This document shows, one piece after another, positions 8,903 through 16,885 of a stretch of DNA of 64,000 nucleotides; positions within the stretch are counted from its first letter, which is position 1, and every line of letters begins with the position of its first letter. A program made the position numbers and the translations under genes. The DNA lies in assembly GCA_965279005.1 (NCBI GenBank), contig CBDIHK010000028.1, forward strand, positions 124,001 through 188,000, given 5' to 3'. Origin of the DNA: Planctobacterium sp965279005. Its GTDB lineage: Bacteria > Pseudomonadota > Gammaproteobacteria > Enterobacterales > Alteromonadaceae. The notes under the pieces are model-generated. The model did no database searches. It had not been told where the DNA came from and was given only the letters and a program-made list of their open reading frames with translations.

Positions 8903-9649
8903 TTGAAAATATTACTTTCAAACGACGACAGCGTTTTTGCAAAAGGGCTGAAAGTGCTGCATGAAACCATCTCGACCGAACATGAATGTACGGTTGTGGC
9001 ACCAGATCGCAACTGCAGCGGTGCCAGCAACGCACTGTCATTGATGCAACCTCTGCGCATCCAAGAAATGGATAGTGGCTTTTTTGCGGTCAACGGCACC
9101 CCGTCTGACTGTGTGCACCTCGCTGTGAACCGGTTTTTAGATGAAGATCCACAATTGGTGATTTCTGGTATAAACCACGGTGCGAACCTTGGTGATGATG
9201 TTATTTATTCCGGTACTGTTGCAGCAGCTACCGAAGGACGGTACATGGGTTTGCCCGCAATTGCCGTATCACTAGTCAATAAAGAAGGTACCCACTTTGC
9301 GACAGCGGCCAAGGTTGTACTTGAAATTGTCAGGCACCTTGAAGAGCACCCGTTACCACCGGATCAAATCTTAAATATTAATGTACCCGACATCCCCTAT
9401 TCAGAGCTTCGTGGCATCCAGGTCACCCGCCAGGGTCGGCGCCATCGTTCTGAATCCATGGTAAAATCAGAAGATGCCTTTGGCCGCGAAATATACTGGT
9501 ACGGCAAAGTAGGACAAGAGCAGGATGCCGGTGAAGGAACCGACTTTTATGCTGTCGCTAATAACTATTGCTCAGTTACTCCCCTTAGCGTTGACATGAC
9601 GGCGTACCAAAGCATGAATACAATGAAAGAATGGATTGAAAAACTATAA
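8903..9649 (+). CDS. surE: 5'/3'-nucleotidase SurE
   Basis: SurE is a metal-dependent survival phosphatase acting on nucleoside monophosphates. The start is taken at TTG 8903, which gives the canonical N-terminus MKILLSNDD with two metal-ligand Asp residues and is preceded by the ribosome site GGGGGA. A longer frame from 8822 would overlap truD and add 27 atypical residues. Other motifs are APDRNCSGASNALS, VNGTPSDCVHLAV and SGINHGANLGDDVIYSGTVAAA. The product is 248 residues. The next gene starts at the base after the stop. Confidence 0.95.
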   Translation: MKILLSNDDSVFAKGLKVLHETISTEHECTVVAPDRNCSGASNALSLMQPLRIQEMDSGFFAVNGTPSDCVHLAVNRFLDEDPQLVISGINHGANLGDDVIYSGTVAAATEGRYMGLPAIAVSLVNKEGTHFATAAKVVLEIVRHLEEHPLPPDQILNINVPDIPYSELRGIQVTRQGRRHRSESMVKSEDAFGREIYWYGKVGQEQDAGEGTDFYAVANNYCSVTPLSVDMTAYQSMNTMKEWIEKL

Positions 9650-10300
9650 ATGACACATGCAAAACTAGCCCTGTCCCGCCGCGGCGAGGCACTGGCACAA
9701 CTGCTGCACCGAGAAGGGATCCAAAACCAGGCGGTCTTGAAAGCCATAGCCAGCACGCCAAGGGAGTTGTTCCTACCCGAAGCGTTGCAACACCAGGCAT
9801 ACCAAAATACGGCGCTGCCCATCGGGCTGGGACAGACTATCTCGCAGCCTTATATTGTAGCGCGCATGACCGAACTTCTATTGCAAAACGAAACCCCGGC
9901 GCAAAAAGTATTGGAGATAGGCACAGGTTCAGGATACCAAACCGCAATTTTGGCCCAGTTGTTCCCGGAAGTGTATTCAGTGGAGCGAATAAAATCATTG
10001 CAATTCCAGGCAAAACGGCGCTTACAAAAGTTGGATCTACACAACGTCAAAATGAAACACGGTGACGGTTGGCAAGGTTGGCAAAGCAAAGGCAATTATG
10101 ATGCGATTATCGTCACTGCTGCCGCCAAGTCCCTTCCGCAAGCGTTATTGGATCAACTTAATCCTGAGGGGCGCCTTATCATTCCAGTAGGTACCGACAA
10201 CCAAAAATTGCAGATGCTGCATAAGACCGAGCGAGGCACCACTGAAAAAATGATTGAACAGGTCCGATTCGTTCCGTTAGTGCCCGGTGATTTGCAGTGA
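9650..10300 (+). CDS. pcm: protein-L-isoaspartate O-methyltransferase
   Basis: Pcm methylates isoaspartyl residues with S-adenosylmethionine to start repair of aged proteins. The 216-residue sequence has TPRELFLPEALQHQAYQNTALPIG, the substrate region GQTISQPYIVARMTE, the SAM motif VLEIGTGSGYQTAILAQL and the post-motif region YDAIIVTAAA. Its ATG directly abuts the surE stop, and its own stop overlaps the start of the next gene, as expected for a coupled stress operon with rpoS. Confidence 0.96.
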   Translation: MTHAKLALSRRGEALAQLLHREGIQNQAVLKAIASTPRELFLPEALQHQAYQNTALPIGLGQTISQPYIVARMTELLLQNETPAQKVLEIGTGSGYQTAILAQLFPEVYSVERIKSLQFQAKRRLQKLDLHNVKMKHGDGWQGWQSKGNYDAIIVTAAAKSLPQALLDQLNPEGRLIIPVGTDNQKLQMLHKTERGTTEKMIEQVRFVPLVPGDLQ

Positions 10301-10875
10301 GGATATTCCAGTATTGCTATGATAAGACCATGGTGTGGGCAAAGCATAAGAACGCGCCTTGGTTCCTGTCAGGAATGAGTTTTGCGGAATCTGTGATATT
10401 TCCTGTACCACCCGATGTCATGCTGGCACCCATGTCGTTGGCGCAAAGGAACAAAGCTTGGTTCTACGCTACAATCACAACCATCGCGTCGGTGCTCGGT
10501 GGCATTCTTGGCTTCCTGCTCGGTTGGTTTGCTTTTGAGAGTTTAATTGAACCTTGGGTCATTGAGTTGGGTTACCAGGCAAAATTGGACAAGGCTGTAT
10601 CTTGGTTTGAACAGTACGGCGTATGGGTCGTATTTATTGCGGGCTTTTCCCCTATCCCCTACAAAATCTTCACCATTACCGCAGGTATGATGCATATGGC
10701 ATTTTTACCTTTTGTCATTGCCTCGTTGATCAGCCGCGGTACGCGCTTTTTTATTGTTGCCGGCCTCATGTACTGGGGTGGCCCGCCTTTTGAGAAAAAG
10801 CTGAGGCTCCATATTGATACCATGGGTTGGGGCGTTATTATATTGGCAGTCATATTATATTTCACCTTGAGATAA
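10297..10875 (+). CDS. YqaA family membrane protein (DedA/SNARE-associated type)
   Basis: A 192-residue inner-membrane protein with about four or five membrane segments and the patterns FAESVIFPVPPDVMLAPM and FIAGFSPIPYKIFTITAGM. These correspond to the duplicated E..FPVPPD and G..PIP.K features of YqaA/DedA relatives, which are linked to membrane homeostasis and lipid scrambling. The GTG start at 10297 overlaps the pcm stop (GTGA). A yqaA-like gene between pcm and nlpD is common in marine gammaproteobacteria. Confidence 0.88.
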   Translation: MRIFQYCYDKTMVWAKHKNAPWFLSGMSFAESVIFPVPPDVMLAPMSLAQRNKAWFYATITTIASVLGGILGFLLGWFAFESLIEPWVIELGYQAKLDKAVSWFEQYGVWVVFIAGFSPIPYKIFTITAGMMHMAFLPFVIASLISRGTRFFIVAGLMYWGGPPFEKKLRLHIDTMGWGVIILAVILYFTLR

Positions 10876-10878
10876 CAC

Positions 10879-11694
10879 ATGCAGGGAAAGGTCGTGGGAC
10901 GTATTTTATTCGTTTGCATTTGGCCACTTAGCTTCTTATTAGGCTGTTCGAGCAACACAGGACCGGCACCCGTGACGGTCCTTAATTCACCCAAAGATTA
11001 TAGTGAAATAAAAAGAGGCTCCCTTAAAGCAAAAAATTATATTGTCAAAAAAGGAGACACTCTCTACTCAATTTCGTGGCAATCCGGCATGGATTTTCGC
11101 GAGCTCGCCAGCCTGAATAATATCTCTGAGCCTTACCAAATCTATCCTGGACAGGAGTTGCGTTTATCGACGTCAAAAAAACGTCAGACAAAAAACTTAA
11201 ACGATCAAGCTAGTGCCCGAGCAAAAAAGCAGCCAAATCAAACAGTTGACCGTCAAAAGAAGCAGGCGTATGGTGGGAAAACTGCAACAGAAAATGTCAC
11301 GCCGACAGAGTTCGCAGACCGGGTCAAGCGCTGGCGCTGGCCTGCTCAGGGCAAAGTAATGGATTCATTTTCTGGTGCGGAAGTTAGGAACAAAGGAATA
11401 GGCATCAATGGCCGTCGCGGTAGCCCAATCACAGCCGCCGCAGATGGTAAAGTGGTGTACAAAGGCAACGCCCTACGGGGGTACGGTAATTTGATTATTA
11501 TCAAGCACACCGAAACCTACCTCAGCGCATATGCCCATACACAAAATATTAAAGTTAAGGAACAACAGTGGGTGAAAGCTGGACAGCAAATAGCCCAAAT
11601 GGGAAGTGACGACTCCGGCGAAGTCCTCTTGCATTTTGAGGTGCGTTACCGAGGAAAGTCCGTAGACCCACTGCGTTACTTACCCAAAAGATAA
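10879..11694 (+). CDS. nlpD: amidase activator lipoprotein NlpD
   Basis: NlpD is an outer-membrane lipoprotein that activates the septal amidase AmiC during cell separation. The 271 residues show a lipobox (FLLGC), a LysM peptidoglycan-binding domain (about 53-98, with YIVKKGDTLYSIS and YPGQELRL), a basic low-complexity linker and a C-terminal LytM/M23 domain. The LytM domain lacks the zinc ligands, as in enteric NlpD and EnvC, so it should activate rather than cleave. Where E. coli has KGIDIAG, this protein reads KGIGING. The LHFEVRYRGKSVDPLRYLP ending is typical. Confidence 0.95.
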   Translation: MQGKVVGRILFVCIWPLSFLLGCSSNTGPAPVTVLNSPKDYSEIKRGSLKAKNYIVKKGDTLYSISWQSGMDFRELASLNNISEPYQIYPGQELRLSTSKKRQTKNLNDQASARAKKQPNQTVDRQKKQAYGGKTATENVTPTEFADRVKRWRWPAQGKVMDSFSGAEVRNKGIGINGRRGSPITAAADGKVVYKGNALRGYGNLIIIKHTETYLSAYAHTQNIKVKEQQWVKAGQQIAQMGSDDSGEVLLHFEVRYRGKSVDPLRYLPKR

Positions 11695-11762
11695 TAATTA
11701 TAAAAACAACTATAGATGACGTGGGAAAGGTATAACTTACAATCCATGCAGGAGACCAACTC

Positions 11763-12746
11763 ATGGCAAACCAAGATACCGCAGTCATTGAATTTGTTGC
11801 CTCAGATAACCTCGAACAAGCAGCTGCCGAGGATATTGAAGTAGAGGAAATAGATCAAAGTGATGCGCTGGAAGATATTCTAGCCAGTCAGGAGGAAATC
11901 CATAAGAACTTAGATGCGACCCAGTTGTATTTAGGTGAAATTGGCTACTCACCCCTACTGACCGCAGAGGAAGAAGTCTACTTCGCGAGAAGGGCGTTAA
12001 AAGGTGACGAAGCGTCACGCAAACGCATGATCGTGAGTAACCTACGACTTGTCGTTAAAATAGCACGCAGATACAACAACCGGGGACTTGCCCTCCTCGA
12101 CTTAATTGAGGAAGGAAATTTAGGACTGATCAGGGCAGTAGAAAAGTTTGACCCTGAACGGGGGTTCCGTTTCTCCACCTACGCAACTTGGTGGATCAGG
12201 CAAACCATAGAGCGGGCAATTATGAACCAAACCCGCACCATCCGATTACCAATCCATGTGGTTAAAGAGCTAAACGTCTATTTGCGGGCTGCCCGAGAAC
12301 TAGCCCAGAAGCTTGACCACGAACCGACAGCAGAAGAGATAGCATCAGCACTGGATAAGCCAGTAAAAGACGTGGCAAAAATGCTGCGTTTGAACGAGCG
12401 CATTACGTCAGTTGATACGCCGATCGGCAGTGAAAACGACAAGGCCTTGCTTGATGTTATCGCTGACGAAAAAGGCCATGGTCCTGAAGAAGAACTTCAA
12501 GATAACGACATTAAATGTAGTATCGTTGAGTGGCTTGGTGAACTCAATCCCAAGCAACGTGAAGTATTGGCACGCCGCTTTGGCCTGCTAGGTTACGAAC
12601 CCTCTACGCTGGAGGATGTTGGTGCCGAAATTGGGCTTACCCGCGAAAGGGTAAGGCAAATCCAAGTGGAAGCACTGCGCCGGCTACGCGAAATTTTATC
12701 GCAGCAGGGTTTGAACCTAGAAGCCTTGTTTAATAAGCTGCAATAA
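11763..12746 (+). CDS. rpoS: RNA polymerase sigma factor RpoS
   Basis: RpoS is the stationary-phase and general-stress sigma factor. The 327 residues contain sigma region 1.2 (DATQLYLGEIGYSPLLTAEEE), region 2 (DLIEEGNLGLIRAVEKFDPERGF and FSTYATWWIRQTIERAI), region 3 (THE LPIHVVKELNV segment) and region 4.2 with the helix-turn-helix (TLEDVGAEIGLTRERVRQIQVEALRRLR). The start follows AGGAGA by 10 bp. A 68-bp gap separates it from nlpD. In E. coli rpoS is mostly transcribed from a promoter inside nlpD, and the same may hold here. A strong terminator follows. Confidence 0.97.
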   Translation: MANQDTAVIEFVASDNLEQAAAEDIEVEEIDQSDALEDILASQEEIHKNLDATQLYLGEIGYSPLLTAEEEVYFARRALKGDEASRKRMIVSNLRLVVKIARRYNNRGLALLDLIEEGNLGLIRAVEKFDPERGFRFSTYATWWIRQTIERAIMNQTRTIRLPIHVVKELNVYLRAARELAQKLDHEPTAEEIASALDKPVKDVAKMLRLNERITSVDTPIGSENDKALLDVIADEKGHGPEEELQDNDIKCSIVEWLGELNPKQREVLARRFGLLGYEPSTLEDVGAEIGLTRERVRQIQVEALRRLREILSQQGLNLEALFNKLQ

Positions 12747-12771
12747 AAAACAGTTTATGCTGATTAAATAG

Positions 12772-12800
12772 AAAAGCCTCTTTTGAGGCTTTTTTGTTTT
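12772..12800 (+). terminator. Rho-independent terminator of rpoS
   Basis: AAAAGCCTC and GAGGCTTTT form a 9-bp stem with a TTTT loop, followed by TTGTTTT. It lies 25 bp after the rpoS stop codon. Confidence 0.92.
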
Positions 12801-12838
12801 GTCCTAGCAGGACAGCCTTGCCTAACCAGCAATAACAA

Positions 12839-13177
12839 TCAGTTGTAGGTCAACTTGACTGAAGTAAATTGCATCAAATTCCGTGCGGTATCGCATTGTG
12901 GGACGTAAATCCATACCCATTTATCCGCCATGTAGGCCGCTATCAACATCGACATGTTCTCTTCAAACATCGGTGTATTGGCGGAGTTTTCCATAAAAAA
13001 GTTGACTTGGTTGGTACAACCTTCTAGCGGCGTCACTGGCTCTAATGACGTGATATAAATACCTTCCCCGCCCCAGCCGCTGCCTACTTCTTTAATCTTG
13101 ATTTTGTAGGACTGTGCGGCCTGTAAATGCCCAACGAACCCCAGCAATAACGCAATAAATAAACAATAACTTCTCAT
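12839..13177 (-). CDS. small secreted protein, function unknown
   Basis: A 112-residue protein with a clear signal peptide (about 1-20, ending LQAAQ). The mature part is about 90 residues with two cysteines (EGCTNQ and PQCDTA) that could form one disulfide in the periplasm, and it looks mainly beta. Similar small secreted proteins with two Cys and a final KLTY-like strand occur in marine gammaproteobacteria, but I do not recognise a named domain. It is a single gene between the rpoS terminator and a DUF3291 gene. Confidence 0.6.
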   Translation of the reverse strand: MRSYCLFIALLLGFVGHLQAAQSYKIKIKEVGSGWGGEGIYITSLEPVTPLEGCTNQVNFFMENSANTPMFEENMSMLIAAYMADKWVWIYVPQCDTARNLMQFTSVKLTYN

Positions 13178-13251
13178 ATGTCGATCACTCCCTCGAATAA
13201 AAGAGGAGAATTTTACACAAATCGACGCGCAATACGAGGCTTTTTGCCGTT

Positions 13252-13710
13252 TTATTCGCCAACAGGGGGGAACGGTTTACGCAAACTGAAAGCGTCTGGA
13301 GATTCCCCATTGCTATTTAGCCAATCTAATTTCGCTTTGGCCTCATCTAACGTAGGAAGATGGCCAGCGGGCACCCACCACAGCACATAGGTAGCTTGTT
13401 TTTGCGGCACAAACCATAGGTTGCGCTGTTTTAAAAAATAAGCGTGGTCAGTTTTAAACATAAACTGTTTAAGGCTGTCAACATCTTGCCAAACCGACAT
13501 ATTCACAATGATATTGGGGTCGTCGTAGGCACTAATACCAGTGGCGTTACCGGTGTCGTCTTTAAGCCGCCAGATAAATCCAGGAGATTGTTCGGCAATG
13601 GTATTGATACGCTCAAGGTTATCGACAAATTCTTTCAATTCTGGTGAATCCAGTGGTGCCAGGGTTTTGCCAATGTTTAATTGGGCGAGATGATATGCTT
13701 TATTACTCAT
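13252..13710 (-). CDS. DUF3291 domain protein (antibiotic-biosynthesis monooxygenase-like fold)
   Basis: A 152-residue cytoplasmic protein. LAQLNIGKTLAPLDSPELKEF, the central PGFIWRLKDD, NIIVNMSVWQDVDSLKQF and the C-terminal LWWVPAGHLPTLDEAKAKLDWL are characteristic of DUF3291, a ferredoxin-like barrel related to ABM-type monooxygenases. Substrate and role are unknown. It has its own short upstream gap and lies in a run of leftward accessory genes. Confidence 0.85.
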   Translation of the reverse strand: MSNKAYHLAQLNIGKTLAPLDSPELKEFVDNLERINTIAEQSPGFIWRLKDDTGNATGISAYDDPNIIVNMSVWQDVDSLKQFMFKTDHAYFLKQRNLWFVPQKQATYVLWWVPAGHLPTLDEAKAKLDWLNSNGESPDAFSLRKPFPPVGE

Positions 13711-13746
13711 GTTAATTCCCTTTGCTATTTTATTTTAATTTTGGGG

Positions 13747-14208
13747 CTAAAGCTGTATTTGCAATAGCGGCAAGAAGCGGCCAGGGATACTGCCCGATGG
13801 TGATTCACTAATTTTGATTGCGCCCAGTTTGCGGTAAAAAGGCTCGGCCCCCGGGTCGCTTTGTATTTCTAATTTGTTATAACCCTTAGATTTGGCCGTC
13901 TCTATTACTTTTTGCAGCAACTGCTGGCCAATTTTCAGCCCCATATAGTCTGGCAGTACAAACAAGGCCTCAAGTTCAGCATTATCGGTTTCACTGTGAG
14001 CCAAAGTAGCAAAGGCAGTAGGGACACCATGCATTTCTGCAACTAAAAACGTAAACAGGGGGCTACTAAGCTTTTGCACTGATACGCTTAGTTCATCTTG
14101 GCAGGCAGCCATAAACTCCTCATCATAGCCCCAGTGCTGTTTTGACTTCAGTGCAATAGATGTCAAAGCTCCTGCTTCGCTCAATTTTGGAGGCCGTATG
14201 ATGATCAT
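13747..14208 (-). CDS. GNAT family N-acetyltransferase
   Basis: A 153-residue acetyltransferase-fold protein. The acetyl-CoA loop is in LPDYMGLKIGQQLLQKVIETAK and the later strand-helix motif is LEIQSDPGAEPFYRKLGA. Acceptor unknown. The ATG overlaps the stop of the upstream racemase by four bases, so the two form a coupled pair. Confidence 0.88.
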   Translation of the reverse strand: MIIIRPPKLSEAGALTSIALKSKQHWGYDEEFMAACQDELSVSVQKLSSPLFTFLVAEMHGVPTAFATLAHSETDNAELEALFVLPDYMGLKIGQQLLQKVIETAKSKGYNKLEIQSDPGAEPFYRKLGAIKISESPSGSIPGRFLPLLQIQL

Positions 14209-14897
14209 GCTAAGGCGAATTCCACTGCCGCTTGGGCATGCAAGGCGGCGGTATCATAAACAGGGATTGCCACATCCCGTTGTTGTAATAACAAGCCAAT
14301 TTCCGTACAGCCTAAAACCAGACCTTGGGCGCCACGCAGCTGCAAGCCAGAGACAACCTCTAAATAAGCTTGTTTGGAAGATTCAGCAACAACTCCCTGG
14401 CACAACTCGTTGTATATAACATCGTGCACAATTTGTTGGCCATGAGCATCAGGCACTAAAGTTGAAATCCCAAAATTGACCCGCAGCCGGTCTTTGTAAA
14501 ATGGTTTTTGCATAGTAAAAGCGGTGCCTAACAAAGCCACTTGGTTAATACCATCTTGTTCTAGGGCTACTGCGGTGGCGTCTGCTATATGAAGCAGTGG
14601 GATATCGATGCTAGCTTGAACATGATCCGCAACAAGGTGCATGGTATTAGTGGCAATCAATAAACAATCGGCACCAGCTTGTTCTATCTGTTGTGCAGAT
14701 TTTGACAGCATTGTCGCCATGGAACCCCAGTCATCAGCGGATTGTAGACGCGCGATGGGATCAAAATCTACACTCACCATGGCTATCTTGGCAGAGTGTA
14801 GTCCGCCCAACGCTTTTGCTATCCCTTGGTTTATGGCCTGGTAGTAGCTAACAGTACTTTGCCAGCTCATTCCCCCTAACAGGCCGATGGTTTTCAT
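14205..14897 (-). CDS. aspartate/glutamate racemase family protein
   Basis: A 230-residue PLP-independent racemase of the Asp/Glu/hydantoin superfamily, beginning with the signature IGLLGGMSWQSTVSYY. Of the two catalytic acid/base positions, the first is Thr (IATNTMHLV) and the second Cys (LVLGCTEIGLL). The Thr/Cys pair is the arrangement described for E. coli YgeA, an L-Asp/L-Glu-specific racemase, rather than the usual Cys/Cys. Its product may therefore be D-amino acids from L-Glu or L-Asp. It overlaps the GNAT gene, which suggests a joint role in amino-acid modification. Confidence 0.85.
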   Translation of the reverse strand: MKTIGLLGGMSWQSTVSYYQAINQGIAKALGGLHSAKIAMVSVDFDPIARLQSADDWGSMATMLSKSAQQIEQAGADCLLIATNTMHLVADHVQASIDIPLLHIADATAVALEQDGINQVALLGTAFTMQKPFYKDRLRVNFGISTLVPDAHGQQIVHDVIYNELCQGVVAESSKQAYLEVVSGLQLRGAQGLVLGCTEIGLLLQQRDVAIPVYDTAALHAQAAVEFALA

Positions 14898-14911
14898 ATG
14901 GCGCTAACTTC

Positions 14912-14999
14912 CCATCAAGGGGTCAGAGACCTTGAAAGCTCAAGCTATTGCTCTCCTTTTGAATTCGCAACAATTTCAAGGTCTCTGACCCCTTGATGG
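14912..14999. repeat. REP-like inverted repeat, copy 1
   Basis: Two perfect 26-bp arms (14912-14937 and 14974-14999) in inverted orientation flank a 36-bp spacer. Each arm carries GGGGTCAGAGACCTTGAAA, and GGTC-AGA-GACC inside the arm is itself a short palindrome. The same arm recurs at 58225-58309 and a variant at 56118-56190. The element begins 3 bp beyond the mazG stop codon and ends before the racemase start. Intergenic position, multiple copies and paired palindromes fit REP/BIME-type elements mobilised by a RAYT transposase. No such transposase gene lies in this window. Confidence 0.88.
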
Positions 15000-15001
15000 C
15001 A

Positions 15002-15826
15002 TTATTGGTTGGCATTGTCCTTCTCCTGCGATTTGATTTCCCGCCACAATATCTCCATTTCATCTAAACTCATTTCGGAAATTTGGTGCCCGCTCATTTT
15101 GGCGAGATCTTCCACTCCACGGAACCGGCGTTCAAATTTATTATTGGCCTTCATTAGCGCCAAATCAGGATCTACCTTGTAATGGCGCGCCAAATTGACC
15201 ACGGCAAACAATAAATCACCTATTTCTTCTTCGACATCTATCTGGAATTTATCGGGGCTAGAGGCCGCTTCTAGGACTTCGTGCACTTCTTCATGGATCT
15301 TGTCAGCAACCTGCTGTTTATACTCCCAGTCAAAACCGATTTTTGCACAGCGCTTCTGCAGCTTTACCGCTTTTTGGGTGGGCGCCATTCCAGCGGGGAT
15401 ATGCGCCAAGATACTGGAATCTCCGGCCTTGCCATTATCTTCACGTTCCTTCTTTTTGATTGCTTCCCAGGTATTGTTAAGTTGCTGCTCAGTCTCAATT
15501 TTACTATCGCCGAATACATGCGGATGTCGCCGGATCAACTTATCGGCAACCTGCCCTGCTACTGCCTCAAAATCAAAAGCGGCTTGCTCTTTGCCCAGGT
15601 GGGCATAAAACACAACCTGGAAAAGCAAATCCCCCAGCTCGTCTTTGATAGCCTCCATATCCTGGTGCAGGATGGCGTCGGCAACTTCGTAGGCCTCTTC
15701 AATGGTGTAAGGCACTATAGTTTCGAAACTCTGTTCCTTGTCCCAAGGACAGCCAGTGTCGGGATCCCGCAGGCAATCCATTACCCATAGCAATTTCGCT
15801 AACTGCGGAAAATGGTCTTCTTGCAT
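15002..15826 (-). CDS. mazG: nucleoside triphosphate pyrophosphohydrolase MazG
   Basis: MazG hydrolyses (d)NTPs to monophosphates plus pyrophosphate and is linked to (p)ppGpp control in E. coli. The 274-residue protein has tandem MazG domains: CPWDKEQSFETIVPYTIEEAYEVADAI with EELGDLLFQVVFYAH-type helices in the first, and DVEEEIGDLLFAVVNLARHYKVDP in the second. The ATG at 15826 (MQEDHFPQ) is preferred to an upstream TTG at 15838. Unlike in E. coli, it is separated from relA by about 6 kb. Confidence 0.95.
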   Translation of the reverse strand: MQEDHFPQLAKLLWVMDCLRDPDTGCPWDKEQSFETIVPYTIEEAYEVADAILHQDMEAIKDELGDLLFQVVFYAHLGKEQAAFDFEAVAGQVADKLIRRHPHVFGDSKIETEQQLNNTWEAIKKKEREDNGKAGDSSILAHIPAGMAPTQKAVKLQKRCAKIGFDWEYKQQVADKIHEEVHEVLEAASSPDKFQIDVEEEIGDLLFAVVNLARHYKVDPDLALMKANNKFERRFRGVEDLAKMSGHQISEMSLDEMEILWREIKSQEKDNANQ

Positions 15827-15999
15827 CGCTAATTCCAAATAACTTCACGCTTATATACTGTAAAGGATAGCAGATGCAGTTGCCCTGGGCGTGTGTAAAT
15901 TGAGACTATTAAAGCCTAGTAAAATTACCCACACATTATAAAATGACGGCATTGAGCTTGGATGCCTGATCACGTTTGCCAATTGGAGGGGTAACAAAC

Positions 16000-16722
16000 T
16001 TGCTAAGCAAAAACCGCCTATATCAATCTGTTATTATTTTATTATTAACCCTAAGCAGCAGCCAGACGGCCATTGCCCAAGAATTACTCATCCTCACTGA
16101 AGCGCTACCACCACTGCAGTCCATTGACAACAAGGGGAAAGTGACAGGTACAATGACACAAAAGGTTAGGCGCCTGTTGTCTAACGCTGGGCTAAAGGCG
16201 GACATAGTGATGATGCCGTGGGCACGCGCATACAATACCGCACTGACCCGACCAAACACCCTTATTTACTCAACAGCCCGCATGCCGGAAAGGGAAGACC
16301 AATTTATATGGCTAGGCCAATTGGGAAAATCAGAAACCCATTTGATGGGGTTAACGTCCCGGCACGATCTAAAAATCAAAAGTTATAACGACTTAAGCAA
16401 GTGGCTCATTGGCGTGAAGCGCCATGATGTTTCAGCCAAGTTTTTGCGGGACAAGAAAGTATCTGTGCGCAACCTTATGGTACAAACCAACACCATTGAT
16501 ATAGTGCGGATGCTGATAAAAGGCCGCATTGACCTAATTCCCACAAACGAAGAGCAACTAATGCACTATTGCGAGATGCTAGGCTGCCAAGTACAGCAGT
16601 TTGACCGGGTTTTCACCTTAGCCGAAATGACGCAGGATCTTTACCTCGCCGCCAACTTAGATTCCGATGCAGGCGTGCTACAGCGCATTAGCAAAGCATT
16701 CAAAACGATTGAAAAAAATTAG
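16000..16722 (+). CDS. periplasmic solute-binding protein of the SBP_bac_3 type
   Basis: A 240-residue protein starting at TTG 16000, chosen because GGAGGGG lies 8 bp upstream and the signal peptide begins there (cleavage after AIAQ). The mature part reads ELLILTEALPPLQSIDNKGKVTGTMTQKV, typical of the first lobe of family 3 binding proteins. MPWARAYNTALTRPNTLIYSTARMPERE is a pattern seen in the large group of transporter-orphan binding proteins in Alteromonadales and Shewanella. No permease gene is adjacent, so it may serve as a sensor or scavenging protein. Ligand unknown. Confidence 0.82.
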   Translation: MLSKNRLYQSVIILLLTLSSSQTAIAQELLILTEALPPLQSIDNKGKVTGTMTQKVRRLLSNAGLKADIVMMPWARAYNTALTRPNTLIYSTARMPEREDQFIWLGQLGKSETHLMGLTSRHDLKIKSYNDLSKWLIGVKRHDVSAKFLRDKKVSVRNLMVQTNTIDIVRMLIKGRIDLIPTNEEQLMHYCEMLGCQVQQFDRVFTLAEMTQDLYLAANLDSDAGVLQRISKAFKTIEKN

Positions 16723-16746
16723 GGCTAAATGGCCCTAATTTTCTTG
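16716..16746 (+). terminator. Rho-independent terminator overlapping the stop codon
   Basis: AAATTAGGGC (16716-16725) pairs with GCCCTAATTT (16732-16741) around a 6-nt loop, followed by TCTTG. The stem includes the TAG stop of the solute-binding protein gene. Confidence 0.75.
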
Positions 16747-16885
16747 CATCAGCTTGGCGAAAACTTTACTTGCAAGTTTTTCAATACAATTCCTGTATCT
16801 AACCCTTGCTTTAAACGGTAAAACTTGGATCATTTAGCCCAGACACACTCATCTCGCCTAGCTGGGCGCTGAAATAAGAAAAATA

